This document shows positions 38,563 through 48,593 of a stretch of 64,000 nucleotides of DNA, piece after piece. The position numbers and the translations under genes are program-made. Below the pieces are notes generated by a model that ran no database searches, was not told the origin of the DNA, and saw only the letters and a list, made by a program, of their open reading frames with translations. Source of the DNA: Teredinibacter waterburyi. GTDB lineage: Bacteria; Pseudomonadota; Gammaproteobacteria; Pseudomonadales; Cellvibrionaceae. Positions within the stretch are counted from its first letter, which is position 1. Each line of letters opens with the position of its first letter. The stretch is from NCBI RefSeq assembly GCF_001922985.1, contig NZ_MRUH01000022.1:62001-126000 (forward strand), written 5' to 3'.

Positions 38563-38672
38563 TTAATTTCCCCTTTCGGGGTTATTGCGACCGATTAACG
38601 CGATACCGTGCTTGGCAAACGATCAGGTGGCGGTATCCAGAAGCGCCTAAATTAGGCGGCAGAGGCAAAATC
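38563..38672 (+). promoter_or_regulatory. Structured 5' leader of rpmE, possible L31 autoregulatory site
   Basis: The roughly 110-base leader has three inverted repeats: CCCCTTTCGGGG at 38570-38581; GATACCG at 38602-38608 pairing with CGGTATC at 38631-38637; and CGCCTAA at 38644-38650 pairing with TTAGGCG at 38652-38658. The last ends two or three bases before the AGAGG ribosome binding site. In E. coli rpmE translation is controlled by L31 through its leader; a similar role here is inference. Confidence 0.5.
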
Positions 38673-38882
38673 ATGCAAGAAGCTATTCAACCAAAGTACG
38701 GCCCAATGAAAGCTACCTGTAGCTGTGGCAATGTTATTGAAACTCGCTCGACTATGAAGAAAGAAATTCTTCTCGACGTATGTTCAGCTTGTCACCCGTT
38801 TTACACTGGTAAGCAGAAAGTTGCCGATACCGGTGGTCGTATCGATCGCTTCAACAAGCGTTTTACTCGCCGCGCGAGCTAA
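38673..38882 (+). CDS. rpmE: 50S ribosomal protein L31, zinc-binding form
   Basis: L31 bridges the two ribosomal subunits near the head. The 69-residue protein has the four zinc ligands of the C+ form, with two cysteines in ATCSCGN and the CxxC in [12 protein letters not shown], and the conserved end [11 protein letters not shown]. The ATG at 38673 with AGAGG upstream is chosen; a longer in-frame extension to 38529 covers the leader and promoter and is not real. It is divergent from priA. Confidence 0.97.
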   Translation: MQEAIQPKYGPMKATCSCGNVIETRSTMKKEILLDVCSACHPFYTGKQKVADTGGRIDRFNKRFTRRAS

Positions 38883-38918
38883 GTTAAGCGAAAATTCGCT
38901 TTTAGTTCAGTGTCGATA

Positions 38919-38948
38919 AAAAAACCGAGCCTAGTGCTCGGTTTTTTT
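38919..38948. terminator. Bidirectional terminator between rpmE and ponA
   Basis: AAAACCGAGC at 38921-38930 pairs with GCTCGGTTTT at 38936-38945, flanked by A's on the left and T's on the right, so it can serve both convergent genes. Confidence 0.88.
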
Positions 38949-38998
38949 ATGGGAGAACGAAAGCCACTCGATCGCTCGAATGGCGCCAAGTTGAATAG

Positions 38999-41671
38999 CT
39001 AGAATAGCTCTTCGGTTAGGATTTCTTCTGCGCCGTAAGGAGATGCTTGCTGGGTTGGGGCGTCTTTTAGCTCGGGTACATTTTCACTGCGAAATATTTC
39101 GAAGATTGCATCTGGGTCGTCCGAGCGCGCTCTGTCTCCAGTTTCGGGGTCAATTCTTACGGTCACCAAACCTGCGGGTTGTGGGCGCTTGTATTCTGGT
39201 GTGTTGGCTAAAGCGGTACGCATAAAGTCGATCCAGATAGGCAGCGCGGCCGATCCGCCGTATTCACGTTTGCCCAGCTCGGTATTGGCGTCAAATCCTA
39301 CCCACGTGGTAGCGGCAACGCTGGCGCTATACCCTGAAAACCAAGCGTCTATAGGGCCGTTAGTGGTTCCCGTTTTCCCTCCTAGGTCAGTGCGGCCCAG
39401 AACCTTGGCGCGAACTCCTGTACCTCTTTGGATCACGTCTTTTAGAATGGAGTCCATGATATAGGCGATGCGGTCGTCTAGGACTTTTGGTGCGCGGGGG
39501 TAGTCAGCAGGTTCCAGGGTGCCGAGCAGGCTTTTGATATGAAACGATAGCGCGAAAGGGTCGCCTGTGAGCTCAAAAGTTTCAATATAAGGGCCGTTCA
39601 GCGAGGCTGTTGGCAGGGGCTCTGGCTCTTCTGCTTGGGCGCTGCTCGGTGAGTTGGATTCTACGCGGAGCGGTGATTGTAGGTTTTCGTTCTCAATCTC
39701 GGCGTCGCAGTCGCGGCAAACGGTGCGTGGTTGAGCCTCAAATACGACTCTTCCATCGGTATCAACAATACGCTGAGTCAGGTAGGGCTCAACCTGATAG
39801 CCGCCGTTGGCAAAAACGGCATAACCTGTCACGACCTCTAGGGGGGTGAGGCTGAGGCTGCCTAGGGCGAGGGTTAAGTCGCGCGGCAGATCCTTTTCGT
39901 TGAACCCGAACCGATTCATGCCGGAGATCGCGTTGCCTATGCCGATCTCTTGGAGGATGCGGATCGATACGAGGTTGCGCGAGCGATATAGAGCTTTGCG
40001 AAGGCGGGTGGGCCCGTCAAAGCGGCCACCATCGTTTTCGGGTCGCCACGTACTTTCTAGCTTGGCGTCGTCGAATACGATGGGTGCGTCGTTGATAATT
40101 GTCGCCGGAGTCATACCGTTTTCGAGCGCGGCGGTGTAGACGAAAGGTTTGAAGTTGGAACCCGGCTGGCGCTTCGCTTGAGTGGCTCGATTAAAGTGGC
40201 TTTGGCTGAAGTCAAAGCCGCCTACCAAAGATAGGATCGCGCCATTTTCTGGGTTTAGGGCGACGAGCGTGGCCTGAGCTTCGGGAACTTGACTGAGCTG
40301 CCAGTTGTTATCGGGAGTTTGTTTTAGGCGTACTACGTCGCCAAGGGCGACAACGTCTGACGCTGTAGTTGGGCTCGGTCCGCGGGTGTTTTCATTGATG
40401 TAGCGGCGGGCCGCTGAGATGCCTTGCTCCCACTCAACTTTGCGCAACGAACCGTCGGCGAGAGTGGCTGTGAAGCTTTGTTCGTCTAGGGTGACGACCG
40501 CGGCTGGTAGGAGGTCTCCGTATGCCGGTATATCGGCTAGAGACTTATGCCACTGGAGTAGAGTTTCTTCGGGAACTTGGCTAAACAGCGGGGTAGGCAG
40601 GCTGTCTTCTGAGTCTGCGCCTGGGGCGTCACTCTCTGGCGCTTCGGTTTCCGGCCTCACCTGCAGGACGGTACTGGAGCTAAGCTCTAGCTGGAGTTCT
40701 GGGCCGCGATAGCCGTGACGGCTGTCGTAAGTAAGGAGCCCATCGACTACCGCTTGTTTTGCGCTATTTTGAAACTCGCCATTAACTGTCGTATATAAGC
40801 TGTAACCTTCTGTATAGGCTTTCAGTCCAAATAGGCCGATTGCTTTAGCGCGTGCCATTTCGGCAACGTAGGGCGCGTCTACATCGTTAATACTGCGGTG
40901 GTACTCCGCCGAGACCGGCTCCAGAACCGCTTGGTTGTATTGCTCATCAGTAATTTTATTTAACTCTAGCATTCGCCCCAAAATCCAATTCCGTCGTGCT
41001 AATGCTCGGGGCGGGTTGACTATCGGGTTCATTATCGATGGCCCTTTCGGGAGCCCTGCGATCATGGCAATTTGAGCTAGACTTAGCTGGTGAAGTGATT
41101 TGCCGTAATAGACTTGGCTGGCGGCTTTTATTCCGTAGGCGCGGTTGCCGAGAAATATCACATTGACATAGAGCTCTAAAATTTCTTCTTTTGTGAGCTC
41201 CTTCTCAATACGAAAGGCGAGCAGGATTTCATTAAATTTACGTGCGAAGGTTTTGCGCCGCGATAGAAACTCGTAGTTGCGCGGTATTTGCATTGTGATG
41301 GTGCTGCCGCCTTGGCCTCGCTCGCCCGTGAGTATGAGCTGAGTAGCCGCACGCAGTATACCTTTGAGCGAGACGCCAGAGTGTTCGAAGAATTCGTTAT
41401 CCTCCGCCGCAAGCAGTGCATCAATATATTGCTGAGGTATCTCGTCAAACTTCACGGGGGAGCGTCGTCGCTCGCCGAACTCTGCGATAAGGTCGCCGTC
41501 AGCCGTGTAGATCCGAAGAGGTGTTTGGAGCTTTACGTCGCGCAGGCTGTCGATTGCGGGCAGCTCGGGACTAAGGTAAAGGTAGAGTCCGGATAGTACG
41601 CAGAGCACAGAGCCTGCAGCTGCGAACATCAACCATAGAGCGATGGAAAAAAGGCGCTTGTTTAATTTCAT
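38999..41671 (-). CDS. ponA: Penicillin-binding protein 1A, bifunctional peptidoglycan synthase
   Basis: PBP1A polymerises glycan strands and cross-links them in the periplasm; LpoA, also encoded here, activates it. The 890-residue protein has an N-terminal membrane anchor (about 8-31), a GT51 domain with EDNEFFEHSGVS and GGSTITMQ, an OB-like insert, and a transpeptidase domain with SNFK (active-site Ser), SRN (YRSRNLV) and KTG (GGKTGTTNG). The GT motif 2 continues IPRNYEFLS instead of the VAKNYFL of Pseudomonas, with one extra residue. It is divergent from pilM, the standard arrangement. Confidence 0.96.
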   Translation of the reverse strand: MKLNKRLFSIALWLMFAAAGSVLCVLSGLYLYLSPELPAIDSLRDVKLQTPLRIYTADGDLIAEFGERRRSPVKFDEIPQQYIDALLAAEDNEFFEHSGVSLKGILRAATQLILTGERGQGGSTITMQIPRNYEFLSRRKTFARKFNEILLAFRIEKELTKEEILELYVNVIFLGNRAYGIKAASQVYYGKSLHQLSLAQIAMIAGLPKGPSIMNPIVNPPRALARRNWILGRMLELNKITDEQYNQAVLEPVSAEYHRSINDVDAPYVAEMARAKAIGLFGLKAYTEGYSLYTTVNGEFQNSAKQAVVDGLLTYDSRHGYRGPELQLELSSSTVLQVRPETEAPESDAPGADSEDSLPTPLFSQVPEETLLQWHKSLADIPAYGDLLPAAVVTLDEQSFTATLADGSLRKVEWEQGISAARRYINENTRGPSPTTASDVVALGDVVRLKQTPDNNWQLSQVPEAQATLVALNPENGAILSLVGGFDFSQSHFNRATQAKRQPGSNFKPFVYTAALENGMTPATIINDAPIVFDDAKLESTWRPENDGGRFDGPTRLRKALYRSRNLVSIRILQEIGIGNAISGMNRFGFNEKDLPRDLTLALGSLSLTPLEVVTGYAVFANGGYQVEPYLTQRIVDTDGRVVFEAQPRTVCRDCDAEIENENLQSPLRVESNSPSSAQAEEPEPLPTASLNGPYIETFELTGDPFALSFHIKSLLGTLEPADYPRAPKVLDDRIAYIMDSILKDVIQRGTGVRAKVLGRTDLGGKTGTTNGPIDAWFSGYSASVAATTWVGFDANTELGKREYGGSAALPIWIDFMRTALANTPEYKRPQPAGLVTVRIDPETGDRARSDDPDAIFEIFRSENVPELKDAPTQQASPYGAEEILTEELF

Positions 41672-41719
41672 TTGATAGCTAGTTTTCGAATAATGGGTCA
41701 GAAGTTGACGTGGTTGGCT

Positions 41720-41725
41720 ATTATA
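41720..41725 (-). promoter_or_regulatory. Candidate ponA -10 element
   Basis: The minus strand reads TATAAT at 41725-41720, about 50 bases before the ponA start. The -35 region is weak. Confidence 0.35.
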
Positions 41726-41760
41726 AGACCTTTTTCACACTTTACCTATGTAGTCTCTAG

Positions 41761-41788
41761 TTGCAGCTTGTACTTAAAGTGCTATAAC
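41761..41788 (+). promoter_or_regulatory. Promoter of the pilMNOPQ operon
   Basis: TTGCAG at 41761-41766 and TATAAC at 41783-41788 are 16 bases apart, about 35 bases before the pilM start. Confidence 0.5.
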
Positions 41789-41803
41789 ATAAACATAACC
41801 TAA

Positions 41804-42892
<1,089 letters not shown>

Positions 42893-42893
42893 C

Positions 42894-43460
42894 ATGGCTC
42901 AGATTAACCTTTTACCATGGCGAGAAGAATATCGCTTAGAGCGCAAAAAAGAGTTTTTGTCGCAGTTGGCGGGTGTGTGTTTGCTTGCTGTCGGCGTCAG
43001 TTTTCTGTGGATCAAGTCAGTTGATGCACAGATCAGTACTCAGAATGAGCGCAACCGCATGCTGAACGCCGAAATTTCTCAGCTCAATGAGCAAGTGAAA
43101 GAGATTAAGACCCTTAAGAAAGAGCGATCTGAGTTGTTGAGTCGAATGAAGGTGATTCAGGCTTTAGAGGGAACTCGCTCAATCATTGTTCACTACTTTG
43201 ATGAGTTCACCAAGGCTATACCCGACGGCGTATTTATCACGTCACTATCACGGCGTGGCAATTCGTTTCAGATCGAAGGTATAAGTGAGTCGAATAATAG
43301 GGTGTCAACTTTTATGCGACAGCTCGATGAGTCGGAGTGGTTTTCCGATCCCAACCTGCGCTCAGTTACCGCATCTCCGGCATATGGCAATCAGGCTAGC
43401 GAGTTCAAGATGCAGCTTAAAGCCGTGATTCCCGACGAATCTAACGATGGGGATAAATAG
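42894..43460 (+). CDS. pilN: Type IV pilus inner-membrane protein PilN
   Basis: PilN pairs with PilO in the inner-membrane alignment subcomplex. The 188-residue product starts MAQINLLPWREEYR, the conserved INLLPWR motif that inserts into PilM. One membrane helix follows (about 23-41), then a periplasmic coiled coil and a ferredoxin-like domain. ATG 42894 is used because it gives this exact beginning; an upstream GTG overlaps pilM. Confidence 0.95.
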   Translation: MAQINLLPWREEYRLERKKEFLSQLAGVCLLAVGVSFLWIKSVDAQISTQNERNRMLNAEISQLNEQVKEIKTLKKERSELLSRMKVIQALEGTRSIIVHYFDEFTKAIPDGVFITSLSRRGNSFQIEGISESNNRVSTFMRQLDESEWFSDPNLRSVTASPAYGNQASEFKMQLKAVIPDESNDGDK

Positions 43461-43461
43461 C

Positions 43462-44091
43462 ATGGCTGATCTCAATAAGTATATCGAGCAGCTACAGGAC
43501 TTTGATGTAAACAACATTGATTGGGATAAGGTCGGTGTTTGGCCTGCCCCAGCCCGCGCCTTCCTTTGTATTGTTGCCGCCGCCGCAATTATCTTTGGCG
43601 GTTATATGTTGTTTGTAAAAGATAAGAATGTGAGCCTTGCTTCTGCGCAAGCAAAAGAATCAGAACTTAAAACCTCATTTGAACGCAAAGCTTTTGAAGC
43701 CGCGAATTTAGAGCGTTATAAAAATCAGATGGTGGAAATGAAGGAGACTTTTGGTGCCCTTGTGTCTCGCCTGCCTACTGACACTGAGGTGCCAGGTTTA
43801 CTTGAAGATATTGACGATAAAGGTGTGGATAGTCGTTTAACTATTAAAAGTATTGCGTTGCAAAACGAGGTCTCCACAGAGTTCCATATAGAGTTGCCAA
43901 TAAAAATTGTGGTGAGCGGGGGGTATCATGAGTTCGGTGCTTTTGTGAGCGGTATCGCTGGTATGCCGAGAATCGTTACCTTGCACGACTTCACGATATC
44001 CAAAGAAGCCAAGAAAAATGCCGCGGGTAACAGTGTTTTGTCTATGGATATCTTGGCCAAGACTTACCGTTACAAATCTCAGGACAAATAG
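43462..44091 (+). CDS. pilO: Type IV pilus inner-membrane protein PilO
   Basis: PilO forms heterodimers with PilN and contacts PilP. The 209-residue product has a cytoplasmic N-terminus, one membrane helix (about 35-52, ARAFLCIVAAAAIIFGGYM), a coiled coil and a periplasmic domain with the family segment YHEFGAFVSGIAGMPRIVTL. The start at 43462 lies one base after the pilN stop; an upstream in-frame ATG at 43447 would overlap pilN by 14 bases. Confidence 0.95.
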   Translation: MADLNKYIEQLQDFDVNNIDWDKVGVWPAPARAFLCIVAAAAIIFGGYMLFVKDKNVSLASAQAKESELKTSFERKAFEAANLERYKNQMVEMKETFGALVSRLPTDTEVPGLLEDIDDKGVDSRLTIKSIALQNEVSTEFHIELPIKIVVSGGYHEFGAFVSGIAGMPRIVTLHDFTISKEAKKNAAGNSVLSMDILAKTYRYKSQDK

Positions 44092-44093
44092 TG

Positions 44094-44627
44094 ATGAATA
44101 TTTTATTGCGCACTTCCGGTCCGCTGATTTTCGTGATGTTGCTCGCTGGGTGTGGAGCCGGTGATGAGTATGAGGATCTTCAGCAATATATCACTGAGAT
44201 TCGGAAACGACCCGCGGGAAAAATCGAGGAACCACCAACATTCCGCCCGTTTGAAGCTTTCGTTTATGCGACAGCTGCGAACCGAAGCCCGTTTGATCGC
44301 CCGGTCGATATCGCACAGCGTATCGTTCTCAGTTCCGGCGAGAGTGTAAAACCTGATTTAAATCGTGAAAAAGAGTATCTAGAGAAGTTCGACTTATCCG
44401 CATTGGCGATGGTAGGGACGCTCGAGAAAGATGGCACGCTATGGGCGCTTATTGCGGACAGTAGCGGCGTTATTTTTCCGGTTACAACAGGAAATTACAT
44501 TGGTACTAACCACGGTAAAATTGTCGAAACTGATGAGTCGAAAATTGAAATATTGGAGATTGTCTCTGACGGTCTCGAAGGCTGGCTCGAAAGACCTAGC
44601 GTTCTCGCTATTACAGAGAAGGATTAA
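44094..44627 (+). CDS. pilP: Type IV pilus lipoprotein PilP
   Basis: PilP is an inner-membrane lipoprotein connecting PilNO to the secretin PilQ. The 177-residue product has a lipobox LLAGC with Cys20 and the HR-type domain segments FDLSALAMVGTLEKDGTLWALI and GNYIGTNHGKI. The start lies at TAGTGATGA after pilO; ATG 44094 is preferred to an overlapping GTG at 44091. Confidence 0.95.
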   Translation: MNILLRTSGPLIFVMLLAGCGAGDEYEDLQQYITEIRKRPAGKIEEPPTFRPFEAFVYATAANRSPFDRPVDIAQRIVLSSGESVKPDLNREKEYLEKFDLSALAMVGTLEKDGTLWALIADSSGVIFPVTTGNYIGTNHGKIVETDESKIEILEIVSDGLEGWLERPSVLAITEKD

Positions 44628-44632
44628 TTAGC

Positions 44633-46837
44633 ATGTTCACACGAAAATATAGCGTCCTACTTGCGACACTACTACTGGCGGCTTCGGGCCTTGCTAGTGC
44701 CAGTACCTTGCAGGATATATCCTTCTCAGAGCTGCCCGGTGAGCGGGCTGAGATAAGGCTCGCATTTGACTCGCCGATTAGTGCCCCCCAAGGCTATTCG
44801 ATAGATCAGCCTGCGCGAATCGTGCTTGATTTCTCTGATGTTGAGAATGGCTTGCCGCAAAAGAAATATCCCATGAATGTTGGTGACGTGACCGGTGCAG
44901 TGGTAGTCGCCGGTGGTGGTAAAACGCGGTTAATTATTAATTTGGCAGCTGCAGCTCCATACGTATCACGTCTTTCTGGTAGTGAGTTGGTTATAGAGAT
45001 TGGCTCAGAAGCGTCGGTATCGTCGGTTCCTCAATCTAGTGGCCAGACGGCAAGCAATGTTGCCACTAGTGATTTTGCAGCACCAGTCAAAACAAACAAG
45101 GCTGTAATGTCAGGCCCAGCGATTACCGGTGTCGACTTCCGTCGCGGAGACGCAGGTGAAGGTCGCGTTATTATTAATTTGTCAGATGCTAATGTCACTA
45201 TAGATATCGAAGAGGTATCTAGTGGTATTGATATTCGTTTTATGGGTGCGGATGTCCCTTCCGAGTTGCGACGAAAGCTGGACGTAATGGATTTTGCCAC
45301 CCCAGTAAAAATGCTAACCACTGCGGTCGATTCTGGTGGTGCGTTGGTTAGCATAAACGCCGAAGGTGAATATGATTATTTGGCTTACCAAACCAATAAC
45401 GAGTATGTGGTAAGTATAAAGCCTTTGACGCGTGCGGAGCTGGAAGAGAAGAAAAAGCAGTTCGCCTATACCGGTGAGCGCCTTTCGGTTAACTTTCAGG
45501 ATATTCAGGTGCGGTCGGTATTGCAGCTTATCGCTGATTTTACCGATTTGAATCTGGTGGCTAGTGATACGGTTTCTGGCAGTATTACTTTACGTTTAGA
45601 TAATGTTCCCTGGGATCAGGCTTTAGATCTTGTTTTGAAAACTAAAGGTTTGGATAAGCGTCAGATCGGCAATGTCTTGATGGTTGCGCCTGCCGCTGAG
45701 ATAGCTGAGCGAGAAAAACAGGAAATCGAAACTCAGAAGCAGCTGCAAGAATTGGCACCTATGCGCACAGAGTATATTCGTATTCGTTACGCTAACGCTC
45801 GCGAACTATTTAATCTGTTCGTTGGAAGTGCTGGTAAAGGTGGCGCTGGCGCTGGCGGCGCCTCGTCCGGTGGCGCTGGAGGTAATGCTCGGAATTCAAC
45901 TGGAAGTATTTTGTCTGATCGAGGTCAAGCTATTGTTGATGAGCGTACCAACTCAATTATTCTCACCGATACGGAAGAAAAGATTAACGACTTTAAGCAG
46001 TTGGTCGATCGGATAGATATTCCTGTAAAACAGGTAATGATTGAAGCGCGAATAGTTATAGCGAACTCCGATTTTAGAAAAGAGCTGGGCGTGCGAATGG
46101 CCGGCGATGCAGTAAAGACCAATTCATCTGGCAGTCATGTACATGAATTTACCGGCTCAATGGAGGGCCTGTATGCAAACGAAGATGGCGGTGTTACCGG
46201 CACGTTTTATGATACTAATGGAGATGGCGAGCTAGGCAGCCATGTGTTCCCAGCTAACTCCTTAGTTGATCTTGGAGTGTTTGGTGCGAATGGTAATATC
46301 GCGTGGAATATTATAAGCGGTAACTTCTTGCTAGGGCTCGAGCTGTCTGCACTGCAAGATACCGGTTTTGCCGAGATTGTATCTCAGCCAAAAGTTATTA
46401 CAGGCGACAAGCAGCAGGCAACTATCGAGTCGGGTTCTGAAGTTCCTTATCAGGAGGAGTCTGCTAGTGGCGGTACGACCACGGCGTTTAAGGATGTTGT
46501 TCTTAGGCTTGATGTTACGCCTCAAATCACCCCTGATAACCGTATTATTATGGAGCTTAAAATTGACCAGGATTCGGTTAGTGGGGTTGCGGCGAATGGC
46601 GTACCTATCTTGGATATTACACACCTTGAAACATCAGTGTTGGTCGCTGACGGCGACACCATAGTGTTGGGTGGTATCTATCAAACGGAAACTATAAAGG
46701 GGGAAAGCAAAGTCCCCTTGTTGGGCGACATCCCTTTTGTTGGTCGTCTATTCCGAAAAGATATTCAATCCGAAGATAAGCGCGAGCTTTTGATTTTTGT
46801 GACCCCGCGTATTATGAAGTCAGACTTCTTAGAGTAG
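44633..46837 (+). CDS. pilQ: Type IV pilus secretin PilQ
   Basis: PilQ forms the outer-membrane pore through which the pilus passes. The 734-residue protein has a signal peptide (cleavage near ASA, about residue 23), two AMIN domains that bind peptidoglycan (about 30-120 and 165-265), an STN/N0 domain (NFQDIQVRSVLQLIADFT), an N1 domain and the secretin domain. A Gly/Ala/Ser-rich loop at about 400-425 in the N1 region is low-complexity. The secretin signature VPLLGDIPFVGRLFR is near the C-terminus. Confidence 0.96.
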   Translation: MFTRKYSVLLATLLLAASGLASASTLQDISFSELPGERAEIRLAFDSPISAPQGYSIDQPARIVLDFSDVENGLPQKKYPMNVGDVTGAVVVAGGGKTRLIINLAAAAPYVSRLSGSELVIEIGSEASVSSVPQSSGQTASNVATSDFAAPVKTNKAVMSGPAITGVDFRRGDAGEGRVIINLSDANVTIDIEEVSSGIDIRFMGADVPSELRRKLDVMDFATPVKMLTTAVDSGGALVSINAEGEYDYLAYQTNNEYVVSIKPLTRAELEEKKKQFAYTGERLSVNFQDIQVRSVLQLIADFTDLNLVASDTVSGSITLRLDNVPWDQALDLVLKTKGLDKRQIGNVLMVAPAAEIAEREKQEIETQKQLQELAPMRTEYIRIRYANARELFNLFVGSAGKGGAGAGGASSGGAGGNARNSTGSILSDRGQAIVDERTNSIILTDTEEKINDFKQLVDRIDIPVKQVMIEARIVIANSDFRKELGVRMAGDAVKTNSSGSHVHEFTGSMEGLYANEDGGVTGTFYDTNGDGELGSHVFPANSLVDLGVFGANGNIAWNIISGNFLLGLELSALQDTGFAEIVSQPKVITGDKQQATIESGSEVPYQEESASGGTTTAFKDVVLRLDVTPQITPDNRIIMELKIDQDSVSGVAANGVPILDITHLETSVLVADGDTIVLGGIYQTETIKGESKVPLLGDIPFVGRLFRKDIQSEDKRELLIFVTPRIMKSDFLE

Positions 46838-46839
46838 TC

Positions 46840-47343
46840 GTGAGCCAAGCCATTTTTTTAGTCGGTCCCATGGGGGCCGGCAAGTCTACAATCGGTAAGT
46901 TGCTCGCGCAGAGGTTGGGGTTAGAATTTCTGGATACTGACCATGTTATTGAAGCGCGTACCGGTGCGGATATACCGTGGATTTTTGATGTTGAAGGCGA
47001 GTCTGGGTTTCGTGATCGAGAGACTTTAGTCCTGCGGGATCTCGCGGATTTACAGGAAGCTGTAATCGCTACTGGGGGTGGTATCGTTACTCGGCCAGAG
47101 AACTGCGATATTTTGAGAGATGCTAAGCATGTTATTTATTTGACTGCTGGAATTGATCAGCTCGTCGAGCGAACCTACAAAGATAAAAAAAGACCTTTAC
47201 TCCAAGTGGAAGATCCAAAAGCACGTATCGTTGAATTATTCAACGCGCGCGATCCACTCTATCGCGATGTTGCTACTACAGTCTTAGTGACCGATGGCCG
47301 CAGTCCGCGTGGCATAGTACAAGCTATTGTTGACTCGCTTTAG
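46840..47343 (+). CDS. aroK: Shikimate kinase
   Basis: AroK phosphorylates shikimate at the 3-hydroxyl in aromatic amino-acid synthesis. The 167-residue protein has the P-loop GPMGAGKSTIGK, the substrate-binding DTDHVIEARTG and FRDRE, and GGGIVTRPEN. It starts at a GTG three bases after the pilQ stop. The pilQ-aroK-aroB-damX order is conserved in gammaproteobacteria. Confidence 0.96.
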   Translation: MSQAIFLVGPMGAGKSTIGKLLAQRLGLEFLDTDHVIEARTGADIPWIFDVEGESGFRDRETLVLRDLADLQEAVIATGGGIVTRPENCDILRDAKHVIYLTAGIDQLVERTYKDKKRPLLQVEDPKARIVELFNARDPLYRDVATTVLVTDGRSPRGIVQAIVDSL

Positions 47344-47447
47344 GCGCGGTCTTCGTCAACTGTTGGATGCATCCCAAACGCTTATATAGTCGCTATAGCT
47401 AAGGTCAGCTACAATGTTGGCCCCATTCATTCAAATTAGCTTAGCTT

Positions 47448-48530
47448 ATGACTTTACGCACTATTACGGTCGACTTAGGTGATCGCAGTTACCCTATATT
47501 TATCGGTGAGAATTTGCTTACCAATCCCGAATATTTTCTCCCATACTTGGCGGCAAGTCAGGTGCTTGTCGTCACTAATGAAACCATTGATCCACTCTAT
47601 TCTAAGCAGTTAAGGCAAGCGTTAGCGGGTGTGGCGAAGCTTGATTGGGTGGTGTTGCCGGATGGTGAACAATTCAAAACCCTCGAGACGTTAAATCAAA
47701 TATTTGATAGCTTGTTAACGGGGAAGCACAACCGGAAAACAACGTTGGTGGCACTTGGTGGCGGTGTGATTGGCGATATGACGGGGTTTGCGGCCGCAGC
47801 TTATCAGCGCGGCGTGAACTTTATTCAGGTGCCCACTACGTTACTTTCTCAGGTCGATTCGTCCGTTGGGGGCAAGACGGGTGTTAACCACGCCTTAGGT
47901 AAAAATATGATCGGCGCATTCTATCAGCCGCGCAGTGTCATTATTGATACCCAAGTGTTAGCGACTCTGCCAGATAGAGAGCTGTCTGCAGGGCTTGCGG
48001 AGGTAATTAAGTACGGCCTAATCGCGGATATTCAATTTCTCGAATGGTTAGAGTTGAATCTGGAAAGGCTGCTGGCCCGAGATTCGGATGCCCTTGCCTA
48101 TGCGATTGAGGTGTCCTGTAAGACCAAGGCTTGGGTGGTAAGCCAGGATGAGCATGAGTCAGGTATTCGAGCGATATTGAATTTAGGTCATACTTTCGGG
48201 CATGCGATCGAGTCATCTCAAGGTTATGGTGTTTGGGTTCATGGCGAGGCTGTGGGCGCTGGTATGGTGATGGCGGCGGATCTGTCTAATAGGTTGGGGT
48301 GGATTGATCATCAATTTTATCGCCGTGTAGTCAACCTTATTAAGGCGGCAGGTTTGCCAATAGCTCCACCCAAAAATATGACTCCTGAGGTTTTTCTTAG
48401 TTATATGTCGGTGGATAAAAAAGTACTGGATGGCAGTTTGCGATTGGTTTTATTGCGAGAGCCTGGCAAGGCAGTGGTTACAGAAGATTTCCCTGCTGAA
48501 CTATTGCAGCAAACGTTAATGGCATTTTAA
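47448..48530 (+). CDS. aroB: 3-dehydroquinate synthase
   Basis: AroB cyclises DAHP to 3-dehydroquinate using NAD+ and a metal ion. The 360-residue protein has [13 protein letters not shown], the NAD-site region [36 protein letters not shown] and the metal-ligand histidine segments [10 protein letters not shown] and [11 protein letters not shown]. It lies 104 bases after aroK, a gap larger than others in the cluster. Confidence 0.97.
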   Translation: MTLRTITVDLGDRSYPIFIGENLLTNPEYFLPYLAASQVLVVTNETIDPLYSKQLRQALAGVAKLDWVVLPDGEQFKTLETLNQIFDSLLTGKHNRKTTLVALGGGVIGDMTGFAAAAYQRGVNFIQVPTTLLSQVDSSVGGKTGVNHALGKNMIGAFYQPRSVIIDTQVLATLPDRELSAGLAEVIKYGLIADIQFLEWLELNLERLLARDSDALAYAIEVSCKTKAWVVSQDEHESGIRAILNLGHTFGHAIESSQGYGVWVHGEAVGAGMVMAADLSNRLGWIDHQFYRRVVNLIKAAGLPIAPPKNMTPEVFLSYMSVDKKVLDGSLRLVLLREPGKAVVTEDFPAELLQQTLMAF

Positions 48531-48593
48531 TGGTTCAAATTCACGAAGTGCGTGATTTCGAAGCATACATAAATAGCACTGGGGTTGGTTTGT

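Noticed and set aside
38529-38672. N-terminal extension of rpmE
   Set aside because: The extension covers the promoter and leader; L31 length and the AGAGG site support ATG 38673.
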